Both the position numbers and the translations under genes were made by a program. A stretch of 64,000 nucleotides of DNA from Tubulanus polymorphus. Taxonomy: Eukaryota > Nemertea > Palaeonemertea > Tubulaniformes > Tubulanidae. Under the pieces are notes generated by a model. It was not told where the DNA came from and made no database searches. It was given only the letters and a program-made list of their open reading frames with translations. Positions 25,733-37,247 of this stretch are shown here, piece after piece (the first letter of the stretch is position 1; each line of letters opens with the position of its first letter). The stretch is taken from positions 4,696,001 through 4,760,000 of the forward strand of contig NC_134036.1 of assembly GCF_964204645.1 (NCBI RefSeq), written 5' to 3'.

Positions 25733-26468
25733 TTTACGAAAGTAACTGTGGGTTTTATTCGTGAGAATACACTGAGATTTACATCAGTTCACTGCAGTCA
25801 AAGGGAAGAACCTTGCATAAGTGGTTCTTTGAAAGAACGTTCAGGGTGTTCTCACTGAGTGGCGAGCTAAAGAACCTCTGAATGTTCTATAGAAGGACCC
25901 ATTGTTCTAGCGATATATCCAAGCATATCTCATGATGTGTCATCGTCGAATAAGCAACAATCTTTCAACATATTTTCATACCGTTTTAGACTTTGATAGT
26001 GGCCAAAAATATGTACTCGAAATCTTAGGCGTGTAAGTTACAATTCATTATGACTAATACTCAGTAGTAGCCCGGGCATTCGCCTCCTGTTCAGGGACTA
26101 TCATTTCCATAAAAGATGCACACGTTAATTCTGCTGCGCTATCCTATCCGGGTTGCCGAGTATGTTTTTCATCAGCAACTATAGTTAACGTGAATGAACA
26201 TAAACGTCGCATCAGACAGTCCCTAGATGCTTGTGAGATGTAGCATTTCCCGGTAACCCGACCGAGGGTGCGTCACGGGAAAATCGGCTATTTCGTCACG
26301 ATATTCGCGAGCGTATGATAAATATTTACTAACGCGGGAATAAACGTTTACAAATGTCAATCTATCGCTCGATTCGATTCACGAACCAATTTAACAAGAA
26401 TATTTCGATATCAACATCGATATACTTGTAGTTCTATACTAACAATGACTTCTAACGTCGGAACGCTT

Positions 26469-26700
26469 GTTATAAACCCAATAATCACTTGAAATGAAAT
26501 TACTTATATTCAATCAGTTAAATGGACGATGAAACAGTTTGATAATGCGACAGATACAGCGCATTCTGTTTCGTGTTTAAGCAATGTAACTGATGAAGCG
26601 TAATCATCTATAAGCGGTTAAGTTGCCACGACCAATTAAGAATTAACTTCTCAATTTGGGGTTGCAAATCGGGCAGTTTAGGTTCTACGACCGATTCAAA
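26469..26700 (+). pseudogene. Decayed fragment of the LDLa-LRR receptor (C-type-lectin/LDLa junction)
   Basis: The plus strand reads, in the receptor's own frame, VINPIIT-stop-NEITYIQS and continues VKWTMKQFDNATDTAHSV with few substitutions. It matches the receptor exon at 57809-61030 over the end of its second lectin-like region (protein residues about 1045-1094). Three in-frame stops are present: TGA near the start, and TAA after DEA and after ISG. About 40 bp of unrelated sequence follows, and the match resumes at about 26660 with ggttgcaaatcg and ggcagttta, the start of the first LDLa repeat. It is in the opposite orientation to the intact gene and far from it, so it is a dispersed partial duplicate. 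Confidence 0.85.
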
Positions 26701-27744
26701 TTCTGACCAGCGGTTGAACCTCGTAAGGGTGAGGTTTGTGTGTGTCGATCACTGCCGTCCGGTGACATTTCGGCCCTGGATGCGTAGGCGCCTGATGACC
26801 GCTAATCAGCCACCGGTGCTCCCGCGTGGATACCTCGGCGCATAAACGATGAGAACGTCTGCGACCTTTAGCCGTCGAAACCGTGTTCTTTCGACATTCA
26901 AGCGCCGCCGAAGGTCACCACGGAGCCATCGCATGGTGTATATACAGCGTGAATGATAAACAATGTCAGGTGCTAATCCGGCGGGCCTCGTGGGCCTAGC
27001 ACATCGAATGCAGCGGGTGGGTTTTGCCGGCCTATATACGACCCAGAGATTGTTTTCTTCCCCTTTTCTGAATGAATTATCCACTATTACTGTTATCAGT
27101 CGTGACGTAAGTTCAAAAGTGATATCGGATATCAAAACTGGTCTTAAATTGTTAGATCGTCTTCGTAACTAAGATGGCCTTAGACTGAGGTCAGTTGCAT
27201 TTAGTCATGGCTTGTATTTATGACCAATTCAAGACAAACTTAGTTATGTAATCGATCTAACAACGTAAGACCGGACTTAAGATTTAAGACTATCCTTTTT
27301 GGCTTAGGCTACGCAACCGAGCCCACGACTTAAACCGTAGCCAAGACTATGCAACTGACCCCGGGAACTTAAGTGACTCTTGCGCGGTGCATATCTTACA
27401 CGTAAATCCAAAGTGCTCGCGCAAGATTATGTATGGTGTGCTTAGATGCTTTCAGATATAAAACAGCGCCCGTGGCAATAACGTCGAAATAACTGACTGA
27501 CACATTAGGATGGATCACTGCACATGCTAATCCATTATCTAATGAAGTCTACACGATTTAAATGATTTCGAAATTAACTCTCTAGCTACCCTTGGAGTAG
27601 AGCCACACACCGGTACAAGCTATGCACCGACGACGATAAAAAAGTGACGAATTTCGATGATAGTAATAAAACGAGTTAGTTTTCATGCGGAAAACGTATT
27701 CAGAATATTTTAATGCAACTTATATTCTGTTCGTGTATTTTCAG
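26701..27744. other. Intergenic with a diverged foldback remnant
   Basis: 27176-27365 carries gttatgtaatcgatctaaca, agaccggacttaagattt and gccaagactatgcaactg, related to the gggccggtt-ended foldback family at 8361 and 53290 but rearranged. 26740-27010 is GC-richer with ORFs on both strands but no recognised domain. Confidence 0.45.
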
Positions 27745-27779
27745 ACAAGAAACCGCATAGCGAAGACGACAAGAATCAG
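27745..27779 (+). CDS. Candidate 35-nt upstream exon of the acidic-protein gene
   Basis: The sequence acaagaaaccgcatagcgaa gacgacaagaatcag is bounded by a strong acceptor (tgttcgtgtattttcag) and a strong donor (gtaggt). It begins with two bases of a split codon, encodes KKPHSEDDKNQ and ends in phase 0. The first firm exon of the downstream gene, at 37248, also starts in phase 0. Composition (charged, lysine and acidic) suits that protein. The intervening 9.5 kb could hold other exons. Confidence 0.4.
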
Positions 27780-28139
27780 GTAGGTCGCACTGCAATGTTG
27801 TCATCACGGGAAATGACGATCGGCCATTTTGGTCGGGGATGTTGTCCGGGATGTTGTAAGGTGTTCACCTTGTCCTGTAGTATGGCTGTCTCTACGTTGT
27901 TCTATGATCCTAGTGTAACCAACCACCGAGTGGTACATCAGACACTCAGGTTCTTTGTGAAGCAAGGCGTTGAGCGGGGAGAGGGGTCTGATTCTCAAGT
28001 GATATTTCGAAAGATTGACGCTTTCAGATGGCTTTATTGCCACATTCGAAAACACTCTTTGAAAATTAAAAAAACTTATTTCGACTATTATCATCGATAC
28101 GACTTCGGAATGTCCTTTTTTCGACAAAATTCGATTTAA

Positions 28140-28373
28140 ACACTCGATCGATTGGCGAGTTGACCTGCGCGCCCCACTGGACCGTTCCTGGATTTACTGG
28201 GGTGCCTGTCTGTCGCAGTGAAAGTCGTATTAAGATATTGCAGCCACGTTCAGTTTCGGCGTGGCTTCGCCAGATCGGGTTGGCAAATCGAGTTATAGGC
28301 TGGGGGTAATAATACCACGTTTGGAGCGCATTTGAACAGACTCTAGTTTGGATACCTGCACTATAAAAATGTC
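28140..28373 (+). mobile_element. Probable retroposon 3' end feeding into the (ATT)n tract
   Basis: The GC-richer sequence ending gagcgcatttgaacagac, then ctataaaaatgtcaatt, runs directly into a long ATT repeat. Many SINE and LINE 3' ends have this form (gcgc..tataaaaatgt followed by ATT repeats). No coding remnant is seen. Confidence 0.4.
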
Positions 28374-28704
<331 letters not shown>

Positions 28705-30605
28705 AGCAAACATGATTAAAATGACAGACTCTATACAAACAAATTGCGACATCATGTGCAAGACCTCTACATTGCAGGGATATAATAATTTTTGTAGGTT
28801 GTTCTCGATTACTGTGGGTTCATCTTTTTCAACTGAGTTATAATAACCAGCTAGTCGCTTGTCTTCGGAAACCGAGATGTCTATTATAGCGTATTCGTAG
28901 TGACGAATTATCTTCGGAACTCAGGTCGATTGAACAATATGCAAATCGAACTCGTAAACAACGGGGGCACATAAAAATGCGTGAAGCTCAAATTAAGAAA
29001 ACACGAATGAGTGATCGGGTCGTTTTAAACGAGTTTCCTCGACTTCTAAACGACACAATCGCCGGGAGTTTTTTTTCTTTTCGCGTACGAATAATATCAA
29101 AACCCGCACGCTCAAAACGCGTTAGGCGCACAGGGGAAAATGCAACGTTATTCAAATTTCGATGATTCGATGAAACTTGAAGCTTCTTAGTATTCGGTAA
29201 CGTCTTAAGTCAATTTATCATTCCGCCAGGGCATTAGGTTTTTTTTCATTAAAAGTATACCCCCTTTGGGGTCCCCTTTTTTGTACTTTTTCTTTACTAC
29301 GCTTCACAGTGTAGAAGTACTTTCTGTAACTTTTCTTTTGACGCGTATCATTCAGGAGTAGCTTACGTAATCTTAATATTGAAAGTCCAGATCACAGGTG
29401 GATATGGCGCTACAATAGGCCACACTTACTTCATAAACTGGTCCGTAAATAAACTGTTTTGTGGTTAGAGACGACACGTTTGTAAGATTTTTTGCCGTAA
29501 ATTATCAATTTTTCATGAGTTAAAGACCAAAAATTGGTAACATTTTTGATACGAATTGAGAAAGTATCAAAACATTTGGGAACGTGTTAATAGTGATGAC
29601 TGTATTTCTGTATCGTATATCTTTAGTAAAGAAATAAACTTATATTACTATATATTAGTTGATCGAGGAGGCTAACTAAACAATTACGAAGCATCTTTGC
29701 GAGTTGTAAAGTCGATATCAAACCCCGCAGTAGTAGAAAGAGTCCGAACGATTCTTCGAGCTACGTAATGACTTATACATTCGACTTGGCGACCACGTCT
29801 GAATGCGTCCTGATGCTAGTTCAGCGTAGGTCAGTCGTGAGAGACGTGTACGCGCGCCGCGTCGCTGGCATTCATCGGCCCTGACGGCCTAACGCGTCGC
29901 AAGGCGGATCTCGGCCCGGATTTAAAGGTTTCGCCGGAAGATAGACGATTTGGCAACGCTTCAGTCTAGAATAAAGACTGCATCACACTATTTTCATCTA
30001 GATAAACACGGCGACCGCGACCGCGCGTTGAACAACGGCGACATTTTGAATATCGATGCCGCGTCGTGTGTGTGTGTGTGTTTGAGTTGACGGCGCAAAT
30101 GTTTATACGAAAAGTGACACACGCCGCTCGCTCGCTCGATCGCTGCCGAACAGATCGGCCTGCTCTCTCGCATCCGCCGTTCGATAATTAACCGCGTTAT
30201 TTACACTCGATACCGCGGTACGCTCGAATGTATTAAACGGATTACAGCTCGGCTACGGATGTCGAAAAGGAGTCAGTCGATCAGATATTCGATATTTCGC
30301 TGCTACGACTGCTGGTACGGCGTCAAGACTAGAAATAGATATGTCTTTTCTTCAAAAAAATTTTGAAATGTAATTTTCCGGCAAATCCTCTGTAGTGTGT
30401 ATAGGCTAGACTGTAAATATAATTCAGGCTAAACTGTAAATATAATTCCTTTTGTGGGTGGCTTGGTCATTTCTATGGCCAGCTGATTCATAATCCTCTT
30501 GACACCCTGACTTGTAATACCCTGGTTTCTAAATTCATCGATTTTAATAATATTTTTGTTGATTATCCCGACTAGTGTTAGGAGTTGATTTTTACTGAGA
30601 CATAC
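28705..30605. other. Intergenic, no gene seen
   Basis: No splice-bounded coding sequence was found. 29840-30200 is CpG-rich with a short (GT)n and (CGCT) run, and could be regulatory, but nothing specific supports that. Confidence 0.4.
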
Positions 30606-30609
30606 CTCG

Positions 30610-31010
30610 GATGAAGTTCCCAACTCATGTGAAGCGTGGATGATCAGTTTTTGAAAATGCGCTGATAAAAAGTCCTAAGTCTGGTGTTTGTAGTTCATTT
30701 CCAATTCAAAATGTCTAAGGTCAAGCCTAACACACGTGAAGTGTGGATGGTTAGTTTTATAAAGTTTGTTGAGAAAATGCCTAATGTCTAATGTTTTTAG
30801 CTAGCTTTCGATTAGAAATGTCTGAAGTACTGAACACACGTGAAGTGTGGATGATCACTTTTTGAAAGGTCTAATGTCTGGAGTTTGTTGCTCGTTTTCG
30901 ATCAAGGCGAAGTTTTGACACATTTAGTGAAGCTCTGGCGACCTTTCTTTTTTTGATGATCAGCTGACGACAAAATGTCAAACGTCTGGTGTCGATAATC
31001 CATGAAAAAT
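30610..31010 (+). repeat. Minisatellite, unit about 105-115 bp
   Basis: Three to four diverged copies containing acacacgtgaagtgtggatg, gatcagtttttgaaa and aaatgtctaatgtctggtg. The same unit is present at 36985-37160 and, reversed, at 41255-41530 and 42700-42910, all three in the downstream gene's introns or 5' flank. Confidence 0.7.
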
Positions 31011-31552
31011 GTCTCTCGGGCCAAATGAATACCGAACGCGAACAAAAAACCGAAACGATCGCTTTTAAAAGTGTACGGCGATTTGATATCTCATTCCAGG
31101 TGAAGTCTAGAATATCGTGAATTGTTAAAACGCTGGCGTGGAGATTAGGCGTTAAGCAGAAGATTGATTTTCTTTAATATGAATTCGAAAGTCTTTCCCA
31201 GCTTGTGCTTACTTTTTGATGCCGGAAAAATTCCGTTACAATAATGTTCATATACGTACCACACAGACACACACCTACCATGCATTATTCAGGGGGCTGT
31301 GGTAGTCGTGCACTACATCATCAATAATGGCGTTTCAAATCAACAAATACGATTGTGAATTTCGGCTTTTATTTTGTTATTAAGTACATATTTCATAAAC
31401 TCTTATTTTATTTTTGATTGATTTTAGTAAGGACATTTTTTGAAAGGAGGTGCATTACGCCATCAATCTATCGGGCTAGACTGGTTGCCAGTTAATTTAG
31501 TTCACTAATTGTTGTATTAAAAATCCAAACGATATCCAAAGTATATTGATCC

Positions 31553-32164
31553 ATGCTAGTTATGCTAATTATGCATCATGCCAATTCGTTTAATTTCAAA
31601 TCGCTAGATTTTGTGGAGCAAATTTTCCCCAAAAAAATTTTTTTCAAAAAATATCCGTTTCTAGGACAGTCTAATATGCTTCCCCAAGCGATACATAGAA
31701 TGTTTCTGATGGTTTTGAAAATCTTTGGTCGATATATATATTATGTAATTTATATCATATCATTTATTGTCGACAATACCAAACAGTTAATCTTTTGTTT
31801 TTCAAGGCATTTACAAAGTTTCGAGTTAGTTTCCTTACTTGTTTTGAATAATCTGATTTCCGAAGCAGCGGTGCGTCTGGAACATTACGTGTTATTTCGA
31901 AAAACAAACAAAAAACGTGTAATAACTCGTGCGGGGGAGTGTTTGAAAGCGACGGCGATCTCAAAAACAAAGAGCGAGCGGCAGTTGAAAGAATGGAAAA
32001 AGTCTTTCTGCGCGCAACGGCTTGCTCTTTACATCAGAAGAATAATTCGATTCATCAAACGTCTTTTTAGAAAGCGACGCGATAAAGCGCTTGAATTACA
32101 ACATTCGTCGAGTAACAAGGCTTTGTCGAACATGAAGGCAGCGCGTAATATCGGAACAAACTAG
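31553..32164 (+). CDS. Unrecognised 203-codon ORF, doubtful
   Basis: An uninterrupted ORF from ATG to TAG in AT-rich sequence. The N-terminal half is hydrophobic (FGRYIYYVIYIISFIVDN near residue 60). The C-terminal half is very basic (RRIIRFIKRLFRKRRDK near 165). I recognise no family. It could be a small membrane protein with a basic tail, part of an old mobile element, or a chance ORF. It is followed directly by the 60-bp minisatellite. Confidence 0.2.
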   Translation: MLVMLIMHHANSFNFKSLDFVEQIFPKKIFFKKYPFLGQSNMLPQAIHRMFLMVLKIFGRYIYYVIYIISFIVDNTKQLIFCFSRHLQSFELVSLLVLNNLISEAAVRLEHYVLFRKTNKKRVITRAGECLKATAISKTKSERQLKEWKKSFCAQRLALYIRRIIRFIKRLFRKRRDKALELQHSSSNKALSNMKAARNIGTN

Positions 32165-32174
32165 TTGTCGTTCA

Positions 32175-32590
32175 GAGCTAGTCACGATTTTACTGAATAT
32201 CGTCGAAATTATTGAGAATGAGAAGGTCGTCATTAGGCATTTATCATAATTTTACTGAATCGTTGAAGTTATCGAGAACGAGAAGGTCGTCATTAGTAAC
32301 TAATCATAATTTCACTGATTCGTTGAAGTTTTTAAGAATGGGAGGGTCGTCATTAGTAACTAATCATAATTTTTACCGAATCGTTGAAGTCATTGAGAAC
32401 GAGAAGGTCGTCATTAGTAACTAATCATAATTTTACTGATTCGTTGAGGGTCGTCATTAGTAACTAATCATAATTTTACTGAATCGTCGAAGTCATTGAC
32501 AACGAGAAGGTCGTCATTAGTAACAAATCATAGTTTTACTCAATGGTTGAAGTTATCGAGAACGAGAAAAGGTCACCATTAGATGATAAA
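32175..32590 (+). repeat. 60-bp minisatellite, locus 2
   Basis: About seven copies of the ggtcgtcattagtaactaat / cataattttactgaatcg unit. Each unit holds the 13-bp palindrome attagtaactaat. Confidence 0.85.
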
Positions 32591-33835
32591 AGCCACTATA
32601 TATATAACCCACTGCAATGCGAGCTCGCGGGAAACTTTGACATTTTCGTATTATTATCTTCTGAGAGCTCCAGTATACCAGGACCCCCGGCAGTAACACG
32701 AGCCGAGTCTAGATGTTTACTAGGGATTGAGCGATTCATCAAAATCGCTGCCGATGAAATGACCATTACTCACGCATGCGGCGGATCGCTCAGCGCGGGC
32801 TTCTCGCGAGACTTTCAAGCAGTCATTACTAATCCGAAAATGTAGTGAGTATGTATATACAAAACGAACTGTATTACTTAGCGTATTACCAAAAACACGT
32901 CCGTTTTACTTATTTTTGTTATTACTTAGTAAGCTGACCTTAGCCAAATTTCTATTTACCTAACAGATTGAATTGAGGATCAGAGAACACATCTTTCGAA
33001 AACGATAGAAAACATAAGTTGATAAACCCACGATAAGATGCAAAAAAGATGCTCTGACGTTTCGACTCAATCTCGAAATCGATGTTTATAAATTCACCAG
33101 CGCGATTTATTGCATTAACTTTATAAATGAGTGATATCATAAACATGGTTATCATCGGCTGAGTTCCTGGATGTTTTTACTTCGTTTCTATCTTAATCCA
33201 ATCCAGAGATATGAGCGAAATAAAAAAAAAATAAACGGGCAAAAAAAAGGGACAAAAAATTCAACGATGTGAACCCAGCGGTTACCCAAAAATGGCGCCT
33301 GGAAACTGTTAAACGGCTTATTATCTATGAGCCATTTTCAAAATCCGTATGGGGTAAGAAAAACAGTAAATGCACTAAGACCGGGGCTTCATCGGAATAC
33401 GAAGAACTTTGATTACGTATTCTGGGGTAGAACTGCCCTTCACCAGCGCTCCCGTTAAAAAATCAAGACCGAGTGGGCGTCGTGTACCCCGCAGGCGCCA
33501 ACTAACGAATTACTATCTAATACGAAGTCTCCAAGGCTTCACCGTGCGCGCTTATCGGATCAGTAACCCGCGGTCGAAATCCGACGTCGCGGAGTAACTA
33601 TGAATATTTATTCGAAGCTAACGACAGCCGCGTCAGGCGACGTGACGGCCGTTTATGACGAGGAGCGTCGACAGTCGTCGAGCAAAAATTCATCACCCGT
33701 CGCTTTGTCCCCCGATGAAAAGGGTGTCCGCATTAATAAACCAACGGGACGAATGCCGAATGATATCGATGATCGACAGGTAGAGGTGCGCGCGCGTGTC
33801 CTCCGAGGAATCCCACCATCCAGACATAGCTTCGT
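32591..33835. other. Unassigned region between two minisatellite blocks
   Basis: 33600-33779 is open from an ATG (MNIYSKLTTAASGDV..) and ends at CAG|gtagag in phase 0, so it could splice to the exon at 37248. However, it has no signal peptide, domain or other support and I do not call it. The rest shows only short ORFs. Confidence 0.3.
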
Positions 33836-33839
33836 CGTC

Positions 33840-34395
33840 GATACTGAATCGTTGAAGTGATTGAGAATAATTTGGTCGTCACTTGTAACTAGTCATGATC
33901 ATGCTGAATCGTTGATATCATTAATTTATTGAGAATGAGAAGGTCGTCATTTTTAACTCATCGTAATTTTACTGAATCGTTGAAGCCATGAAAAAGGAAA
34001 AGGTCGTCATTAGTTACTAAACATAATTTCACTATGAAGGTTGTCATTATAACTAATAATGATTTAACTGAATCGTTGAAGTTATCGAGAATGAGAAGGT
34101 CGTCATTAGTAACTAATCATAGTTTTACTGAATCCTTGAAGTTATTCAAAATGGAAGGTCGTCATTAGTAACTAATCATAATCTTACTGAATCGTTGAAA
34201 TCATCGAGAATGAGAAGGTCGTCATTAGTAACTAATCATAATTTTACTGAATCCTTGAAGTTATTGAAAATGGAAGGTCGTCATTAGTAACTAATCATAA
34301 TTTTACTGAATCGTTGAAATCATCGAGAATGAGAAGGTCGTCATTAGTAACTAATCATAATTTTACTGAATCGTTGAAGTTATCGAGAATGAGAA
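33840..34395 (+). repeat. 60-bp minisatellite, locus 3
   Basis: Nine or more copies of the same unit as at 21.4 and 32.2 kb. The 34080-34390 part is nearly uniform and the 5' part is diverged. Confidence 0.85.
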
Positions 34396-36984
34396 ATATT
34401 TACAATATGATGAGGTTTTTCTTTTTGTCGCTTCAACGGATTTTCTGTTTAACCGAAATGTCTAACGGGAGTTATTTCGAGCAGGCAGTTTCCAAAATAG
34501 TTAATAAACACGTTACGTATGTTACCCGGTAAAAACCAGATTTGCCTCGAAGCTTGTGAAAATTAATTAACACCGAAATTAATTCAACCCGGAGCTTAGG
34601 TGCGGAGAAATCAAATCACGCTTTAGATCGAATTCACGGTTGACATTTCGAAACGACTCGTCAGCCGCGCGACCCGAGGCTGCAACGGGAGCGGCCGTGC
34701 GCCTAATCGGTACGTGAGGGGATATAATTAGATTACATTCGCTAACATCGGATTAAAAAAATCCGAAAGATGGTTTTGTCATTTCCTCGGAAATATCCGG
34801 ATGACTTTCTCGGAAATATTCACGCGAAACCTTAGCAGACGGTGTCGCGTGATCGTGTGGGATCGTTCCGAATCGGAACTCCGAGTTCGGTCAGCAATTT
34901 CGTAAATTGAACCCATTCTTTCCGTCCGCTCGGATCGGATCGCATCGATTATTTCAGGTATTCTCGTTCTTTATTCGTCGACGGCGCTTTTAACGAGAAT
35001 GAGCAAATATCGCGCGCAGCCCGCCGCGGCGATCGACTCCCACGCGCACCGCCTACGCGCGTGCTCGAGAGGATTTTGTCGACGAACGAACGCGGTAGGC
35101 TCGTTCCGGCGTTCTCGAGTTCAGCGGATATAAACGACACTCGACTCGGCGATGATGCTGGCTCCGGGCGAACTGTTTCAACCGTATTCGCCGTAAGAGT
35201 TCATTTGTGTCACAGCGTAAACAACCCTATTTAGGCTGAGAAAATATCTATAACTTTCTCTCGCATTTCGACTGAGCTGAAAAGTTGACCGAGCCGGCCA
35301 CCATCCTAGCCCGTAAATAATTCTATCTAAAATCCTGATCAAGCTAACAATAACAGACCCTATGGCTATAGAAAATAACTGTTTCCAAATTTCAAGTCAG
35401 TTTACCCTCCTGACACCCGACTTATTTTTGAGAAACAAAGTATCATTGTCTTTCAGCCTTATTATAGCCGAACTACATCAACGACATCGACGACAACGAC
35501 GCCATAAAAGGTTAATCCCAATGAAGTATCCCATACGTTTAATGCCGCGGATATGTCGACCACGTAGATCGAGAAGATTTGCGTTCGGTAAAAGCCGCGC
35601 GATAGTAAATGACCACTAAGGGAGGTGGAATAGGTAACGCGAATATTTCATCAGTTTTCCAATAGCGAGTAGTACTCCCCGACGAGTTCGCTCGACTCTA
35701 CCGACGTTCGCGCCCAAACATCCTAGAAGGACATCGCGTACAAATTGTCCGAACAGAGAGTCTTTTTACTAGCGGAGGTCGAATAGATAACTCGTCAGAA
35801 CTAGAAAGATTCGTATACTAAATGGAAAGAGTCGAGAGGTCGAATTTTTAAAGAGTCATAAAAGCAACAAGAATAATATCTGCGCGTAAAGAGTAAGGTC
35901 CGCAGTTTTAGAAGGTTTTAGTAACGATACCGATACCAGTAACAGCTCGATCGGGCAAGCGGGCTGAAATTAATATTGTAAATCTCGACTTACCTTCTAC
36001 CTTGCTTTGGATTTTCTTATTTCGTGAAATCTTTTTTGCCTTCAGAAGAAAATGTCCTGAAAATAGATCATCTGAATTCCATAAGTCAACCTTCAGATAC
36101 GTGCCTACGCGTTTCAGCACCACCTTAACGCATAACCTTAAACTGATGCTCGTACCCTAAACCCAATACCTATTTAAAGATGAAACAATTTTAGCGGCGC
36201 TTAAACGAAAAACTGGTTTAAACGAAGGGCAAAACGAAACTTCAAAAATGTTTTTAAAAAATGGTGGAGCTTATATGCCAGATTTATTTTCTAAGGTCGC
36301 CGGAATTAGCCGTTACTATAAACACTAATCCCTTGCGGGTTAATTCTTAAAAGCGCGATCTATTAAATAGGACCAGACGTTACGTATTAGACGAGAAGGT
36401 AGCGACGCAAATTGACAACGTTTTGACAAAACAAAAAAAAAAGATAACCAATTAAACTCCGGTTGAACGTGTGCGGTCTACACGCAGAAAATATCTGCGC
36501 GTGATTTACGACCTAATCGAGTCCGACACGGTTTCGATTTATCGACTACGAAAATAACCGTTATTAGATACAAGACGCGAGATATACGACATGAGAGTTC
36601 CGTCATTGGACATCCGACAGTAGGCATTCATCATCTCTCCGCGCGCGCGCGAGCACGAGCGGTAGGTAATTGGATTCGTTAACCGTTACCGGCGCTGAGA
36701 TTGAACAAAATTCGACCAGAAAATGGCAATTAAAGATTGTTTATTTCAAAAAGTCTAAGGATGGGCGCAGTTCGTTGTCCAGAAAATCTAATCGAATTAT
36801 TGAATGGGCTTTCTCGATCGGGTGGAACAGAAATCGCTGTCTAAATACCGTATCTTTAAAACATACCCCACAACAATTTGATGAAATCATGTCCGTAGAC
36901 ATTTCTTGTGTAGACCTACCCCATGATGAGAGAGTCGCTTTAACGAATGAAATGTTCTAGTGCGAAGTGACGACGATCAGATTT
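34396..36984. other. No supported gene; possible 5' region of the downstream gene
   Basis: CpG-rich stretches at 34600-35200 and 36440-36670 could include a promoter or first exon of the acidic-protein gene. I could not find an ATG-containing exon with a donor of the right phase. ORFs at 35362-35619, 35908-36123 and 36670-36960 have no recognised domain. Confidence 0.35.
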
Positions 36985-37160
36985 CGAAAGTTTGCTGATC
37001 AGAAATCTAATTTCAGGTGTTTGCGGTTCTTTTTCAATTAAAAATGTCTCGGGTGATATAGCATGGCCGATCAGTTTCTGATAGTGTGCCGATAAAATGT
37101 CTAATGTTTGATGTTCGTTCGTAATTTCTTTTTCAATCAGAAATTTTCAATTAGAAGTGG
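36985..37160 (+). repeat. 110-bp-type minisatellite copies just upstream of the first firm exon
   Basis: Contains gatcagaaatctaatttcag, aaatgtctcg, gtgatatagcatggccgatc and aaaatgtctaatgtttgatg, diverged copies of the unit at 30610-31010. Confidence 0.55.
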
Positions 37161-37247
37161 AGAACTTCCAATCTCTCGAATTGCCAACAACGATTTTTAG
37201 AAAGGACAGACAGCATTAAACTCGATGTTTCTGTCTTGTATTTGCAG

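Noticed and set aside
33600-33779. Possible first exon MNIYSKL.. ending in phase 0 at a gtagag donor
   Set aside because: The donor is weak, there is no signal peptide or compositional match to the downstream protein, and it directly adjoins a minisatellite.
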